Below are positions 1 through 12,212 of a DNA stretch of 64,000 nucleotides, one piece after another (the stretch's first letter is position 1; every line of letters starts with the position of its first letter). The notes beneath the pieces were generated by a model. That model ran no database searches. It had not been told where the DNA came from and was given only the letters and a program-made list of their open reading frames with translations. The position numbers were made by a program, and so were the translations under genes. Source of the stretch: Drosophila miranda (Eukaryota; Arthropoda; Insecta; Diptera; Drosophilidae); assembly GCF_003369915.1 (NCBI RefSeq), contig NC_046674.1, positions 22,881,657 through 22,945,656 on the forward strand, written 5' to 3'.

Positions 1-36
<36 letters not shown>

Positions 37-3000
37 ACACATGCAGGGGCAGGCACACACACGTACACGTACATACATATGTCACGGATAAAAACAATTT
101 ATCATTTAGCTTATCAAGACGCGCGGCCTAACGTCCATTATTCTGCGGACGCAACGCAGAGAATTGTTTTTTGATGATAGCCCCAAGCCCCGGAGCCCCT
201 GTAGCCCTTGCAGCCACGGAGCAGAGCAAACAAAAATAGCAAATGTCTGAGAAATGATTATTGTTCTGCTCGTATGTGATTTACAATCTATCACAGCTAT
301 AAGATTGGGGTTTCGAATTACCCGAAATTATGAATGGCTTCCAATCAAAACAGAATACTCGAAGGAGTTCAATGTGCTTCATACGCGTATTCCAATGATG
401 AGTGGGAAGAAGAGAGAGCCTGACATCTGGTGCGCGTATTTGTATTTGTATATCCACAATTTGTTTGTGAATTTGAACAATTTGAACTCCACAAAAAGAT
501 ATACATAGTCCCAAAAAAATCGTTATATGGCTTCCAAAGTGAGATCATTTCTTCTCTGCACTTTGGTGCGAGGATATAGAGTATAATAATGTGGAAAATC
601 CGTATATTTATCTGCATTGCGTAACTCACTTTTAAATGCTATCAACAGCCAAACTGCAAGTAAGCCTCACAATTACAGCGGACAAATAACAGGTGCACAT
701 ACGAGTACGAGCACGAGTAGGAGTATGGGGAAAATGGGGAAAAAGTGAGACTGTAGGGCCGCCGCCTAACGTGTAACTAAAAACCAACAATTATGCATGC
801 CAAAACCGCAGAAACCAATGCAACGCCCACAGCCCCAGCGACGTCAACACGGCAGCGACAGCGGATCGGAATTTGCATAACTTTGTATGAGATTCTCCAG
901 CGCTGAGCGGCAACGTCGAGCCACAATATCGTTCATACATGCATGTCGCTCACACACACTAATGCGACCCCATCCTATACACACGCGCAGACAATGTCAG
1001 TGAGCCGTCAACATTTCAACTTGTCATGCGAGCAGGCAGTGGTACAGGCAGTGGCACATGCAGTGGCACAGGCAGTGGCAGTGGCAGTGGCAGTGGCGCA
1101 CATACACGGGATGGTCACAGAGTCAGGGGAGTGGGGCTCCCCTTGCTGAAAGTCGAAGACGTTGCCCCAGGCTGCTACATGGCCTACCTTCAATTTGTCG
1201 GTGCTCCGTGTGCTCTGTGCTCTGTGCCCTGTGCTCCGCCATCCGATAACCACGGAGGAGGAGCTTGAGCCGCAGCCGGGGTCGGAGTCGGGGTCGGGCA
1301 CTATGCCACGGGTTTTGTTGCATACTTTGCTGCGTTGCTGGCAACGAACGTATTATTTCAGTTACGTTTTGCGGAAATGCAACTGAAAACTTGCAATTTG
1401 TTTGACGTTTTGGTATTTTTTCGTATGAATTTATAATGCCCTCGACTTCAACACCTGTCATTTACTGTTTGTTTGTTTGTTTGTTTGTTTTCCTTGGGTT
1501 TTGCTTGTTGGTTTATGCTGATTTATAATGCAGACCCCACGGGATCCGATTTGGCCCTGCCATGTGGTTTATTGATATATCAGCGGCATCGTGATTAGGC
1601 AAAAGTCAGGAAATGCTCGCTTAGATATAAGAACTCTCACACATGCGTATATTTATGTTATGCCGCCGCAGTAACACACAAAGTGTTGCAACTTTTAATT
1701 GAAAAACTTGAGCACTTACAACTTGCGAGGCAGCGATTCGGCGACTCTGCGACTCGGCGACTCAGCGACACAGCGACTCTCCCTCTCTTCATCATCATCA
1801 TCTATTAAGTGTTGCAAGCGCAGGTGTGGGCGGGGCGAGGTGGCGCTCTGCGCCAAGCGGCAAGTGGCAATACCAGCATTGTCACCGGCATTACTCAAGT
1901 TGTTAGCCATGTTTACAAACACAGACAATAAGCAAATACGCCAAGCGACACTGCTGACTGTTGTTCGCGGGCAGGTGCAGGTTTAGGTCTAGTAGACTTA
2001 AAGACGGTATCGTCCTGTTTGCATAGAAAGTTTTCTGTTCTGTTCTGTTCTGTTCTACGTTTATTTTTCCGCACGCCGGCGGATAGTTATACGGCTCTAA
2101 GTAAAGTCTGGCAGCGGAACGTGCGGATAAGTTTTCCATTTTGTTGCCGAGCAAATATTTGCCACCCACCAATGCAACGCCAATGGCAATGACAATGGCA
2201 ATGGCCCTGACAGCACAACTAGTTCAAATCATAGCCAATTCCGCGCTAATTAAACTATCTGGGATCATCGCCGGGCGCAAATAAAACTATCGAAACAAAT
2301 GGTTTAAAATGCTTAACTTTTAATTAGAAGCCGAGGCGGTTCGGGTTCGGCAGCGAAATTCATAATTCAAATTATGATTTGGCTTTTCGCAACTAATCTG
2401 TTTTGGCCGAATCGTAATTGGCAGACGGAAATTTCATATGCAAATTGTATTAGGTGTCAGGGGAGTGCACAGAGCAGAGAGCAGCCCAGTGGCCTGCAGT
2501 TCTGGGCCAACCATCCAACCACAGCGATTATCGAGTGCCGCACCAGCACCAGCGGCAGCAGTCCCTTGCATAAGCGAGCGTCAGCTAACGCCCCCGAAAG
2601 CCACATGGGCTGAGCCCCAGTTACCAGTTCCAGTATATCATACAAGCCATAAGCCTATTAATAGCCCCTGTCTGCGATCAGACAAGCAATTAAAATTGAC
2701 TGCACTTTTGAGCGGATGCCGGCTCTGGGTCTGGGTCTGGGCTCGGTCCTGGTCCCGGTTCCAAGCCCCTCCGGCCACCGCTCTCCGCTTTCTCCGGAGC
2801 CCTTTTCACGGAACATTGTTCAATTGGGCGTAAATGTGTTGTCGTCATCGCCACGTGCACGTGCTCCTGTTACAGTTGCTGCCACGGCCAACCGGCAATT
2901 ATTTAGGACCTTGCTGGCGCGTCTGAAAAACATAAATTTTTCCGGAAAAATTCCTTGTAATTTGGGACAATGTGTGGCCGACGGCTGGGCAGGTGACAAT

Positions 3001-5353
3001 TGGATGGAACAAGACAGGAATTTGATTTGTTTGCCATGAAATATGAGGGCATCTGGTGCATGCACAACAAAGATTGGCCGGATGTGAGCCCAGTTGGTTG
3101 GCCAAGTAGGTTGGATGCATGTGCACGCAACCCAGTGGACCTCTTTTAAATTATTTCCTTAACTCCTTTACTGGGTGAAAATATTAATAATATTAAATAA
3201 AATATTCGATTACTAAATACACACATAGCGAAACTTGATAGAGTTAACTTTGATTTATACATAAATGTTTTAAAAAGCCCATATTTAAGCTAAAAATAAA
3301 ACAATCTTAAATAAATATATTATATTAAATTTCTATGAAATATGTATATCGTATTTAAATACATATTTTATAAACATGAAGTATATTTAATCAAATATTT
3401 TCAAAATTAAATTAAGATTAATAATGATAGTTTGATATTTCCTCTGAGCGCTAGAGCTTTTGCAGGTGAAGTGTTTTTCGAAGGCCTGCACGGAACGGAG
3501 CTTTTAGGTACCTTGATAACAGATAAAAAGCTAAGGGTAAGAGCTTTAAAAAAGTCAAAGTTTTTATTGCGAAACAAACTTAAAAGCTTATCCTTGCAGA
3601 ACAAAGCTGCAACTTTATCTGGCTCGAAACCGAATGAAGCTTTTATCTGACAATCAAAAACGGATTTAATATTTTAAATTGTATTTAATCGTAATTCAAT
3701 CATTGCAATATAATATACATAATATGTAAATAAATAATGCAACTCCAAAGCATTAAAAAGTTAGCTTCATGGTTAATCGTAAATCATTGTAACTTTAGAG
3801 AACAATCGCCAGAATATGTCCTGACCCTATCCGGGATAATAATTTAATTAATATTCTTGCACTTTGGCCCAACGCGAAAATTGTAAATATTTGCACTTTG
3901 TAATAATATAATATGTATATATATACGAGTATTTTTCCTGTTAAGGTTATTCGCCTAAAATATGCTTGAAGTTTCAGTAACTCGTATGTTAATTCATGTT
4001 TTTGGTTGGCATTTACATATATTTATGCCATTGTTAGTTATGTTCCTCTTGTATAGCTACATTTAAAGTTTGGTCTTGGTTTCATGCCGGGAATGAAACG
4101 CATATGTTTTGTAATTCCATTATCGATAATACTTTGATAAATGTTAAATGTTAAACTCGCGAAAATTGTTGCTGTTGCTTAGGTTACTGGTACATTGAAA
4201 CTCGAATTTGCTAAACTCCCTCCCGGAGCTGTTCCCGATCGGACGTCCGTCCGTCCGTCCATCCATCCTTCCATCCACCGCAAGAACATCGCGGGATTCG
4301 CCCAATCGAGAACAGATCTGATAAATTCGGTTTAACGCTAAAAGTGTTTACATATAGTATGTGTTTTGATTTTTATAAGTACGAGTATTTGCATTCCGCA
4401 ATATAGTTAACTATAGTTTAGGCTAGATTTGCTTTGATCGGTGTACAAGTGTTACAGTAGAGATTCTGCTAGTTGGTCAAGATTCGGTGTGCTTCGGTTA
4501 CAGCTTACGGTTTGGATGATATGCAATCGTCGGTAGAGTATTGTATATAGTGTATATAGGAGTGTAGAGTGTACATAGGAGTGTAGTATGACAGAACAGA
4601 ATAGAACAATTTTCAAATGTTCAGATATCCAAAAAATTGCATCTTCAACAACAATTAACAATAACAATTAAATAATTATAATTATTCGATATCAATTCAT
4701 GTAAATTCAATTGGTTAAATCTAAAATTAAATTGGATAACACCCACAATTCGAATCCCACAATTCCAAGTACGTTTTAACATTATTGTCCTCTGCTTTTT
4801 GGTTTTTTGGTTTTTTGGTTTTTGTGTGCGTCAAGTAAATGTGCAATCAAATCAGAACCACCACCATTACCATTACACTACAATTCAAATCGAAAGTGGA
4901 AAATCTATTGTGAAAATCAAAATGAGAATTGAAAATGGAAAACGGAGCTTCAAGAGCATACGAACATTCGGGGGGACATGGGCACGGGATGGGGATGCTC
5001 GGACAAAGGTGAGTGGATGGATGGCTTGGAATGGAATGCAATGCAGACCGCGAGTCGGTGATAAATTATGCATAGCATACCAGTAGCTGTTATGTAATAC
5101 GCTCTGCTTGTTTTGCTTTGTTCATAGTACGATAACGATTGCGAGAAAATGCTAAATGCATTATTAATTAATAGATCAAACACACATTTCTGGCCCTCTA
5201 CTAGTATTTACACTATAAAAAAAATATCGAAATCACCCAAACGCTGCGTTTATAATTAAATACGGCTCCATGCATGGCCGCGAATCGCGAATCGCGAGTC
5301 CGTCCGGATCCCGCTTGGATCCCGCTCATACTACTATCACACCGCTCTGGTGT
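1..5353. other. Left flank with no recognisable gene
   Basis: I find no convincing coding exon or RNA gene here. It begins with a (CA)n tract at 4-33 and holds a (GGCAGT)n-like tract around 1030-1095, (TTTG)n at 1467-1490, (GTTCT)n at 2034-2056 and (GTCC)n/(ATCC)n at 4244-4274. About 3140-4180 is clearly more AT-rich than its surroundings. A perfect DRE-type site (TATCGATA) is at 4121-4128. The last few hundred bases are presumably the 3' UTR of the minus-strand GTPase gene, but I did not find a clean poly(A) signal for it. Open frames in this stretch lack family motifs and good starts. Confidence 0.6.
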
Positions 5354-7738
5354 CTACATCAGAGCGCAGCGGTTCCAGCGGGAGGTGGTGCGCACGGTCT
5401 CGCCCTCGTTGAGGGCCATCGTCTTGGACCGCATCAAATTCAGGTCCGTGCGGATGCTGGGCCGGCGGGCGTTGGGCGTGACCACGCCGCAGGCGTCACT
5501 GAAGCGCCGCTTGATCGAGAGGGCATTCTTCTTGGTCCCGCCCACAGCCGATCCGTGCGGCGGCAGCGGCGAGGGTGCTCCGAAGACGGACACCAGGCGT
5601 CGATGGTGGTTCGGGGTCATCTCCAGCGGCAGGTTCGAAACCATGAACAACGCATAGAAAAGGTCGTCGATGCGATAGTTCTGGCGCGCCGAGCACTCCA
5701 CGAAGGTGCAGCAGTTGTCCTGGCCTGCGATGTAGCCCATCACCTCGTCCAGCTGCACGGTTCTGCAGGATACCGGAACGCAAATTAGTCCGCTTTACTC
5801 GTATTCACCCTCAAATATCTGATAAACTCACTTGAAATCACGATCACACTTGTTGCCCGCCAGTATCATGGGTATCTTCGGTAGACTCTTCTTCTTGAAG
5901 CCCGACCCGGGGTTGAGGGCCGCCCATTTGGTCTCTAGAATGTTCTCGCGAAGTCGCACAACCTCCTCGAAGGACTCGCGGCTATCCATGCTGAAGACAA
6001 GTATGAAGAGATCTCCTAGAAGCCATAAAAGGAACATTAATCGTCGTTTGATTTAGCAAATGCAAATTTATTGCTTATTTACGGTCTCACATCTGTGACC
6101 TACGCACTCGCAATTTCCCAGACACTATATAAAGCGCCCCCAGCACCAGAAGCTCATCTCCGCTATGCTAATATATGTGTTTATGAGGTCGCAAAGTGGG
6201 GGGTTGCAGTGGGATTTGGATTTGGAGTTGGAGTTGGGGTGGGGGCTTGCTTTGGCTAAATGGGACGGATGAACGTACTTGGACGGTAAATCAATAGCTG
6301 AAAGCCACTGAGACATCAATACCCTACTTGCTCTAATAAATAACTCTGAGATTATACTAGACTAGGGATAGACTAGACCCCCGATAACTTGCTTCTCTCG
6401 CTTGCGCCTATAAAATATCGGACGACCGTCTAAAACTTATTTTTATAATAGAGAGATGGCCGGGCAGAATATGCTTTAAAGTTTCAAAGGACTAACTTTG
6501 ATAAATGCGTGATATATCGAGAATCTGTGTCTCAACGTCTACCATCTATGGTTATTGAACTGTTTATGACAATTTGGAATTCAAAACTTAACAAATACAT
6601 CTGATATAGCAAAAGCGATTCGTTACCAAAATTATCCTTTCAAAGGGTATAGTACCAAACTTTAGCTTGGCAGCAGATGGGGCTGATTTTGATGATAATT
6701 TATAGGACATTAAATAGCGCCCGATGAAGGCAGTCAACGACTTAAGCGATGAAACGTGCGTCTCATACGATTGCGGTGAGCCCACACACACGTACAGATC
6801 CATAGACACCATAGACACCATAGACACCATAGCCAGCATAGCCACCATAGACACCCGAATATTGTAGGTTGTGGGCAAGAGGGGGGTAACCTACCAGTTA
6901 GAAATGACAAACGACGCATTGCGGGAAACGGATGATAGCCAGAAGTATCCAAAATGTCCAATTGAAAGACCTCGTTTCGTATGCGATACAATTTGCGATG
7001 GAACTCCTCGATGGTCGGCGTGTATGCCTCCTCGAACCGATTGCCCAGGAAACGTGCCACAATCGATGACTTGCCGGCGCGTGATGAGCTGCAAAGCGAC
7101 AGATTGGAATGGAAATTGGAAATTGAGATGGAGGCTCAGATTGAGATGAAAGCGGACAGTGGTCCGGTCCATTCTGATTATACACACCCAAGCATGACCA
7201 GTCGGTAGCAGTTCTTGGCTGAGGGTAGGCTATCATCGCACAGAGATAGGCCCGCACCGGGACCGTAGATGAAATCATCCGCCTGCTCAATGGCATCCAA
7301 GTTGGAGTGATGCTCCAGCATGTGGGCCTGGTGTAGTTCGGCCGTGGTCACTATACGGCTGCTGGTTACGGTTCCGTTACTGCCGCTTGCCGTATCATCC
7401 AGAAAGGTGACCACATGAGCAGCTCCGGGTCCGGCTGCAGCTCCAGCTCCGGCTCCGGCCTGTGGTGAAGATGCCTCATCGGCGGTGGGTGTGGCCCTGT
7501 TTGGTGCTGCGGTGGCGTTTGTCTGTTGATTGCTTTTGATCCTGCCACTGCCACTGCCGCTGCCACTGCTGCTGTTGTTATTGTTGCGTGCGTTGCCGAT
7601 GCCAAAGCTATTGGCCGTAGTTGTGCCCGTGCTCGTGGCTGATGAGGGTGCTGGTAATGTTCCCGGCTCGCTTAGTGCAACATCCACGTAGTTGTTGTTG
7701 TTGCTGCGCGCACAAAACCAATTTTTGCAGCGATACAT
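5354..7738 (-). CDS. CG8641: RASD-type (Dexras/Rhes-like) small GTPase
   Basis: Ras-superfamily GTPase, predicted membrane-anchored signalling switch. Four coding exons on the minus strand (7738-7188, 7088-6895, 6015-5832, 5762-5354) with GT-AG ends and matching phases give 445 residues. Residues 1-180 are a low-complexity extension (Asn, Gly-Ser, Ala-Gly runs). The G domain follows: P-loop GSSRAGKSS (184-192), effector YTPTIEEF (206-213), G3 DTSG (231-234), G4 NKCD (303-306), G5 SAR (334-336). After the G domain the protein keeps the RASD cationic tail with an ARRPS motif and ends in CALM, a CAAX box for prenylation. DTSGxHPFPAMRRLS and LTGDxFILVFS are as I remember them in mammalian RASD1/2. 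The start ATG has a good CAAAATG context. The symbol is from memory of the melanogaster 65E neighbourhood and should be verified. Confidence 0.9.
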
Positions 7739-8124
7739 TTTGACTTTGTCATTTCCGCCACTTTAATGGATGTCGTGGGCTCCGTAGGTGGGTTAATTGG
7801 CTGCCTCGATGGTGGGATGGTACGCTGGTGCAATGGTGCGATGATGCGATACGCTCTGCAGTTTATTGGTTGTTTTCTGTGCAGCTTCCGGAAGTCAGTT
7901 GCGGTTGCCACTGCCACTGCCACTGTCACTGCCACGTCCACTCCCACTGGCGTGCTTCTGTGAAATTTGCATTTTCAATCACTCAACTTTGCCGTTAACA
8001 GGCTAACATTTGCATATGTTGTACTAACTCTGAACGATTTCTGCTGCTTTAATGCTATAACTTAGCCCTCAGACCGCCTAGAGTCGGGTCGGATGAAATG
8101 CATTAGCCAAGCCTGCTCCTCCAG
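7739..8124 (-). other. CG8641: 5' leader exon of the RASD-type GTPase gene, with a uORF
   Basis: On the minus strand a CTCTTTTTTGCAG acceptor ends at 8125, so a leader exon probably starts at 8124 and runs without another splice site into the start codon at 7738. The transcription start would lie further right in an exon I could not place. The leader holds a 13-codon upstream ORF (8103-8062), which could dampen translation. The splice acceptor is seen; its use is inferred. Confidence 0.5.
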
Positions 8125-8135
8125 CTGCAAAAAAG

Positions 8136-10884
8136 AGAAAGATGTAAAACGTAGAAATGCATTCAGCTCGTAAATATAAAAAAGTTACGCCAGCTGCTTA
8201 AAAGGATAGAGGATGGGGGATGGAGCATGCAGCATGGAGCCGAGTGAAGCCAGGGATAAAGAGGTCTCCGGGCAGCAGGGGAACCAAACATTTCGGAGGC
8301 CATTAAGCACGGTAATTGCCCCAGGCCCATTCCAGGCGAATAAACCACATAAAACGCAAGAAAAGCTGGAAAAATGCAGCAGTCAAAGCATCCTCGACTA
8401 GGATATACCCGGCAGCAGGCAGCCGAACTGGGATCATGTGCATCTGGTCTTAAAAGTGGGTTAATACTGAACCCCAAAAATGAATAAGCGAGTTCTTGTT
8501 GAACATATACATATGTTAATCCGTTTTTTCCCCAAGAATTTAGTTAAAGTTATTAGCAGTTGCTCAGATGCAGTTGATTATATCCTAAAGCAAGAGCAAG
8601 AAAAATTGAAAAAAAACGGACACAAAATATTTTAAAGAATTCCATATTTCGGGGTATCTACTTTATAAAAATTATACACAGGGTTGAATAAAATGACACG
8701 TTTTACCTAAGCTTAGACTCGAAATTATGTCTGGCCCTAAGGATAGACCTCGTACCTCATCCTTTTTTGGTTAAATCTTAAATCGACTGAGTTAGTACCC
8801 CAAACCATATTTATAAACAGAATATATGCAAAAGTGCAGCTACTTGGACCGTTAAAAGGGCTGCTACCCCTACGCTACCCGTGGTCCTTATCGACCGATA
8901 ATGGGCATCTTGCCGCAAATCTAATTAACTTTGTTTCAGCACGCTACGTGCTCCGTATACATCAGCCGGAATGGCCACATTGGCTCAACTCATGCATATC
9001 GCATGCAGCACAGCAGCCCAAGAGCGGACCGGAGCAGTGGAACAGAACAGAAATCAGGACGGAGACCGGAAAGTGCCGTTACCGCCGTTTGGGTGCTCGA
9101 CACTCGCCATAATCGAGTGCACCAAGTGCTCGTACTCGTGCTCAGATTTCAGCTCATTTTCCTCATTTTCGTACACTCTTTTTCCGCGACCATGCCGCAC
9201 GTTCGCCCGTTCCCCCGTTCGCCCGTTCCTCGTTCATAGGGTTTTAAGAGCCAGCTCACAAAAGGAATTCGAGTGGAAAATTTGCAAGAAAAGAATCCAC
9301 CGCATACTATTACACACACAAGTTGGGGCTGTCGCACATGGGGCCAAGGCGACACCCACTCGAAGTGGGATTCGGAGACGGAGCCGAGTCCAGAGTCCAG
9401 AGTCCAAGTCCAAGTTCGAGCTGAAATCCGAGCATTTTGGGAATAGCACCGGGCATAAAGACCATTTATCGCAACTACTGGTAATTTTTCCATAATTGAT
9501 TTTGGCTTTTTGTGCTGCTCGTCCTTTCATCCGCCTCCGCCTGTGTTTGTGTGCGTGTATGTGTGTGTGTGAGTTCCGTGTGGGAAAGCGCACAAATGAC
9601 TTTTCGCCTTCGCAAAAATGGCAGCGGAAACGCCCTGAGACAATGGCGACATTTGCGGGGGCATTTGGCAGTGGCAGTGCCGTGCGAAAACAGGAATGCC
9701 ACAATGCGAAGAAGGAATAATCAACTAAATGACGTCGCACTTTTGTTATTTGTTGTGCACCTGTGCAGGAGGCCATGTTAGCGTAAGTCCAACTACAGGG
9801 GCGCGCCTACAAAGGGATGAATACCGGCGGTAAGACGTCTATACAATTGCACCTCACAAACGCCCAATCTTTAAACACTTCCAATTCAATCGAACTCTTT
9901 TATAGGGAGAAAAAATCCATATTTATTGTGTTCACAAACACCGTTTACAGTGTCACTGATTACAAGAGTGGCCGTGTTCTGGGAAAACAAAAACAATTCG
10001 ATTTTGACAAAATTTTTCGACAAAATAAATTTCCTCTCTGCCACAAAGCTTAAAAATGTATTCAATTTTTTGAATTCTCTAAAACAATGGACACAACAAA
10101 ACCCCCGCAAAATGCATCACATTCTTTGCTGTTGACAGATTATGGCACTTATGGTGTAAGTTTGCGTATGACAAGTGGCACTTCACGCAGAATACAGGCA
10201 CGTCTGTTGCAGCTCCACTGCTAACCCTCAACCCTGGGCCCCTGCCCCTGCCCCTGACCCATCCCCATCCCCATCCCCATCCCCGCCTCTGGACAAAAAT
10301 ATGCTCGTAAAAGTGCCTGCTGTTGCCTCCACTTTCATTCCAATTTCGCCTCGAGAGTCTCCTCTACACAATTTCTCATATTTGTTTACAATTCGCGCAT
10401 ATAAATGCGCAAGGTTGTCCCACGCCCACTCCCACACCCACTCCCACACTGGCACTGGTTCCCGTGCTCCCCCGTCCAGAATCCAGCATCCAGCATTAGA
10501 TATGCGGCTGGGCCTGGGCTGCCATAAGTTGGCATGTGGCAAGCGGAACGAGATGCAATCGACACCTAATCTGGCGAGTACATCTGGAGAGACACTGAGT
10601 GGCAGGGAGAAATCCGACAAGTTCAGTGAGAATCGAAATGAAATGGCAGTAGGTCTAGTGGGACCGCGGGTCAGAGAACGGAACGATAGAAGAGATAGAG
10701 AGAAGCAACAGAAACAGCGACCGCAACCAACGAGCATCAATTACCCGAGAACATTGAGTGATAATCGAAGTGGGGTTATCTCGTCCACCACCCGCGGCGA
10801 GCACAGAGAGCACGCCATCTCAGTCGCGTTTCGGACAGCCCGCGGGGAAGACTGGACTGGATTTAGACGCGGTTAGACGTGGGA
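8136..10884. other. Intergenic space between divergent GTPase and lysozyme genes
   Basis: No coding exon recognised. It should contain the first exon and promoter of the leftward GTPase gene and the promoter and leader of the rightward lysozyme gene, but I see no TATA box that decides either. Simple repeats include a GT-rich tract at 9540-9575 and (CCATCC)n at about 10258-10290. Long frames are open on both strands at 10175-10876 because stop codons are rare in this GC-rich sequence. Confidence 0.5.
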
Positions 10885-12159
10885 ATGGATCGAACTTCAA
10901 GCAGCAGTGTGGCAGAACTTGGCGAAGGCGATGGAGATGCCGGGGGGGCCAAGGCGACGGTGACGGCCCATCAAGAGTACGCCGAGGCCCTGTCCCTTTC
11001 CAGCCAGCGTCGCAAACGGAGGTGGCATATTCGCTCGTGTTCGTGGAGCACCCTGGATCTCTTGACTGTGGCGGCTATCGTCACCGCCCTGCTGCTCATC
11101 TTAGGCGCCATTTACATGCACTTAAAGCAGAGGCCCCATCTGGGGCGCTTGCACATCACGCGCAAGGAGAAGGAGCTGGTGGCCGTCGACACGGAGTCAT
11201 TGCCCGTTTCTCTGGATGTTGCAGCTGGCGTGGGTAAGTGACGAGTGCTCCAAACGCTCTTACTGAAATGTCGCAACACTTTTCCTAATCAGAAACTTTA
11301 GTGCGACGCTAGAGCGACGCTTGTTTGCTGATTTTTGCCACCATCTGTCATCTGTTCATTGCCGGCTGGCAATGATCGCTCTCCGTTCAGAAAGAAACGT
11401 TTGAGTTTTTTATTTATTATTCTAATATGTAATGATTAGTGTTTGCAGGGCAGACTTAAGGCGGTGCCTAGGTTCGACTATAATCTGACTTCTGCAGAAG
11501 TCGTAGAGGAATATAGCAGCACAGAGCACAAAGCATGTTTAAATATTCATAAATCGATGGCCGCTACTTACAGCCACATTTTCCAAGCTAGAATATAGAG
11601 TATGTGTGGCTAATCGTTTTAATTAGTTTGGCTAATAGTTTCTCTGCATTCCCAGCTGCCCAGAGCATAACTACATTCCGGCCATCGGTTCTGGAGCCGA
11701 GCGGGGACTGCCTGCCATGCATCGCTGTCGCCGCCACGGACAACCACCCAGGAACGTGCGGGGGGAGGCCGTGCGGCATCTATCGCATCTCATGGCTGTA
11801 CTGGATGGACGCCCAGGGGACTAGTGACCCGGACAGCGCACTTACGCAGGGTAATGCAGAATCGACTCCCATTTGACAAACTGCCGCAGAACACCCACGC
11901 TCTAACCAGATCCTTCTCCCGTTCACCGTCCCCAGCAGACTACGAGGAATGCGTGCCAGTTGCCAGCTGCGCCGAGGGGCTTGTGCGGAGCTATGTGAAG
12001 CGGTTCGGCTATGACTGCGATGGAGACGGGCTGATTGGATGTCGGGATCACGTAATGTTGCACCTGAACGGACCCACGGGCTGCCGCATGGGAAAGCCCC
12101 TAGCCGCTCTGGTCGAGCGACGAATGAAAAAGTGTTTCACCCAAAAAGACATTCAGTAG
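10885..12159 (+). CDS. CG14823: Membrane-anchored i-type lysozyme (destabilase)-like protein
   Basis: Three exons (10885-11233, 11656-11850, 11936-12159) encode 255 residues with consistent phases. The N terminus (1-56) is hydrophilic and ends in the basic run QRRKRRWHIR; a single hydrophobic segment follows at about 57-79, so the protein is probably a type II membrane protein with the C terminus outside. The C-terminal domain (about 135-250) has the i-type lysozyme pattern: CLPC at 135-138, further paired cysteines, CGIYRISWLYWMDA around 156-169, then the Cys-rich DYEECVPVASCAE and a late GPTGC. The expected catalytic Glu after the CxxCIC motif is Ala (residue 143 by my alignment) and the Asp-containing loop is shortened, so hydrolase activity is doubtful. 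I chose the ATG at 10885 as the first in frame. Symbol from memory; the family call is firmer than the symbol. Confidence 0.9.
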
Positions 12160-12176
12160 AAGGGTTCCAAAGTGTA

Positions 12177-12182
12177 TTTATT
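12177..12182 (-). terminator. Poly(A) signal of the TMBIM gene
   Basis: The plus strand reads TTTATT here, giving AATAAA on the minus strand 31 bases beyond the TMBIM stop codon. It lies only 18 bases past the stop codon of the convergent lysozyme gene. Confidence 0.6.
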
Positions 12183-12212
12183 ACCGTGAAGGGTGGGCAC
12201 TCATTAGATTGC

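Noticed and set aside
10175..10876. Plus-strand frame of 233 codons just ahead of the lysozyme start, with a 170-codon frame on the other strand
   Set aside because: No ATG at the start, Pro- and Ser-rich content from (CCATCC)n and similar repeats, and a different frame from the lysozyme exon. Likely leader or promoter sequence with few stops.
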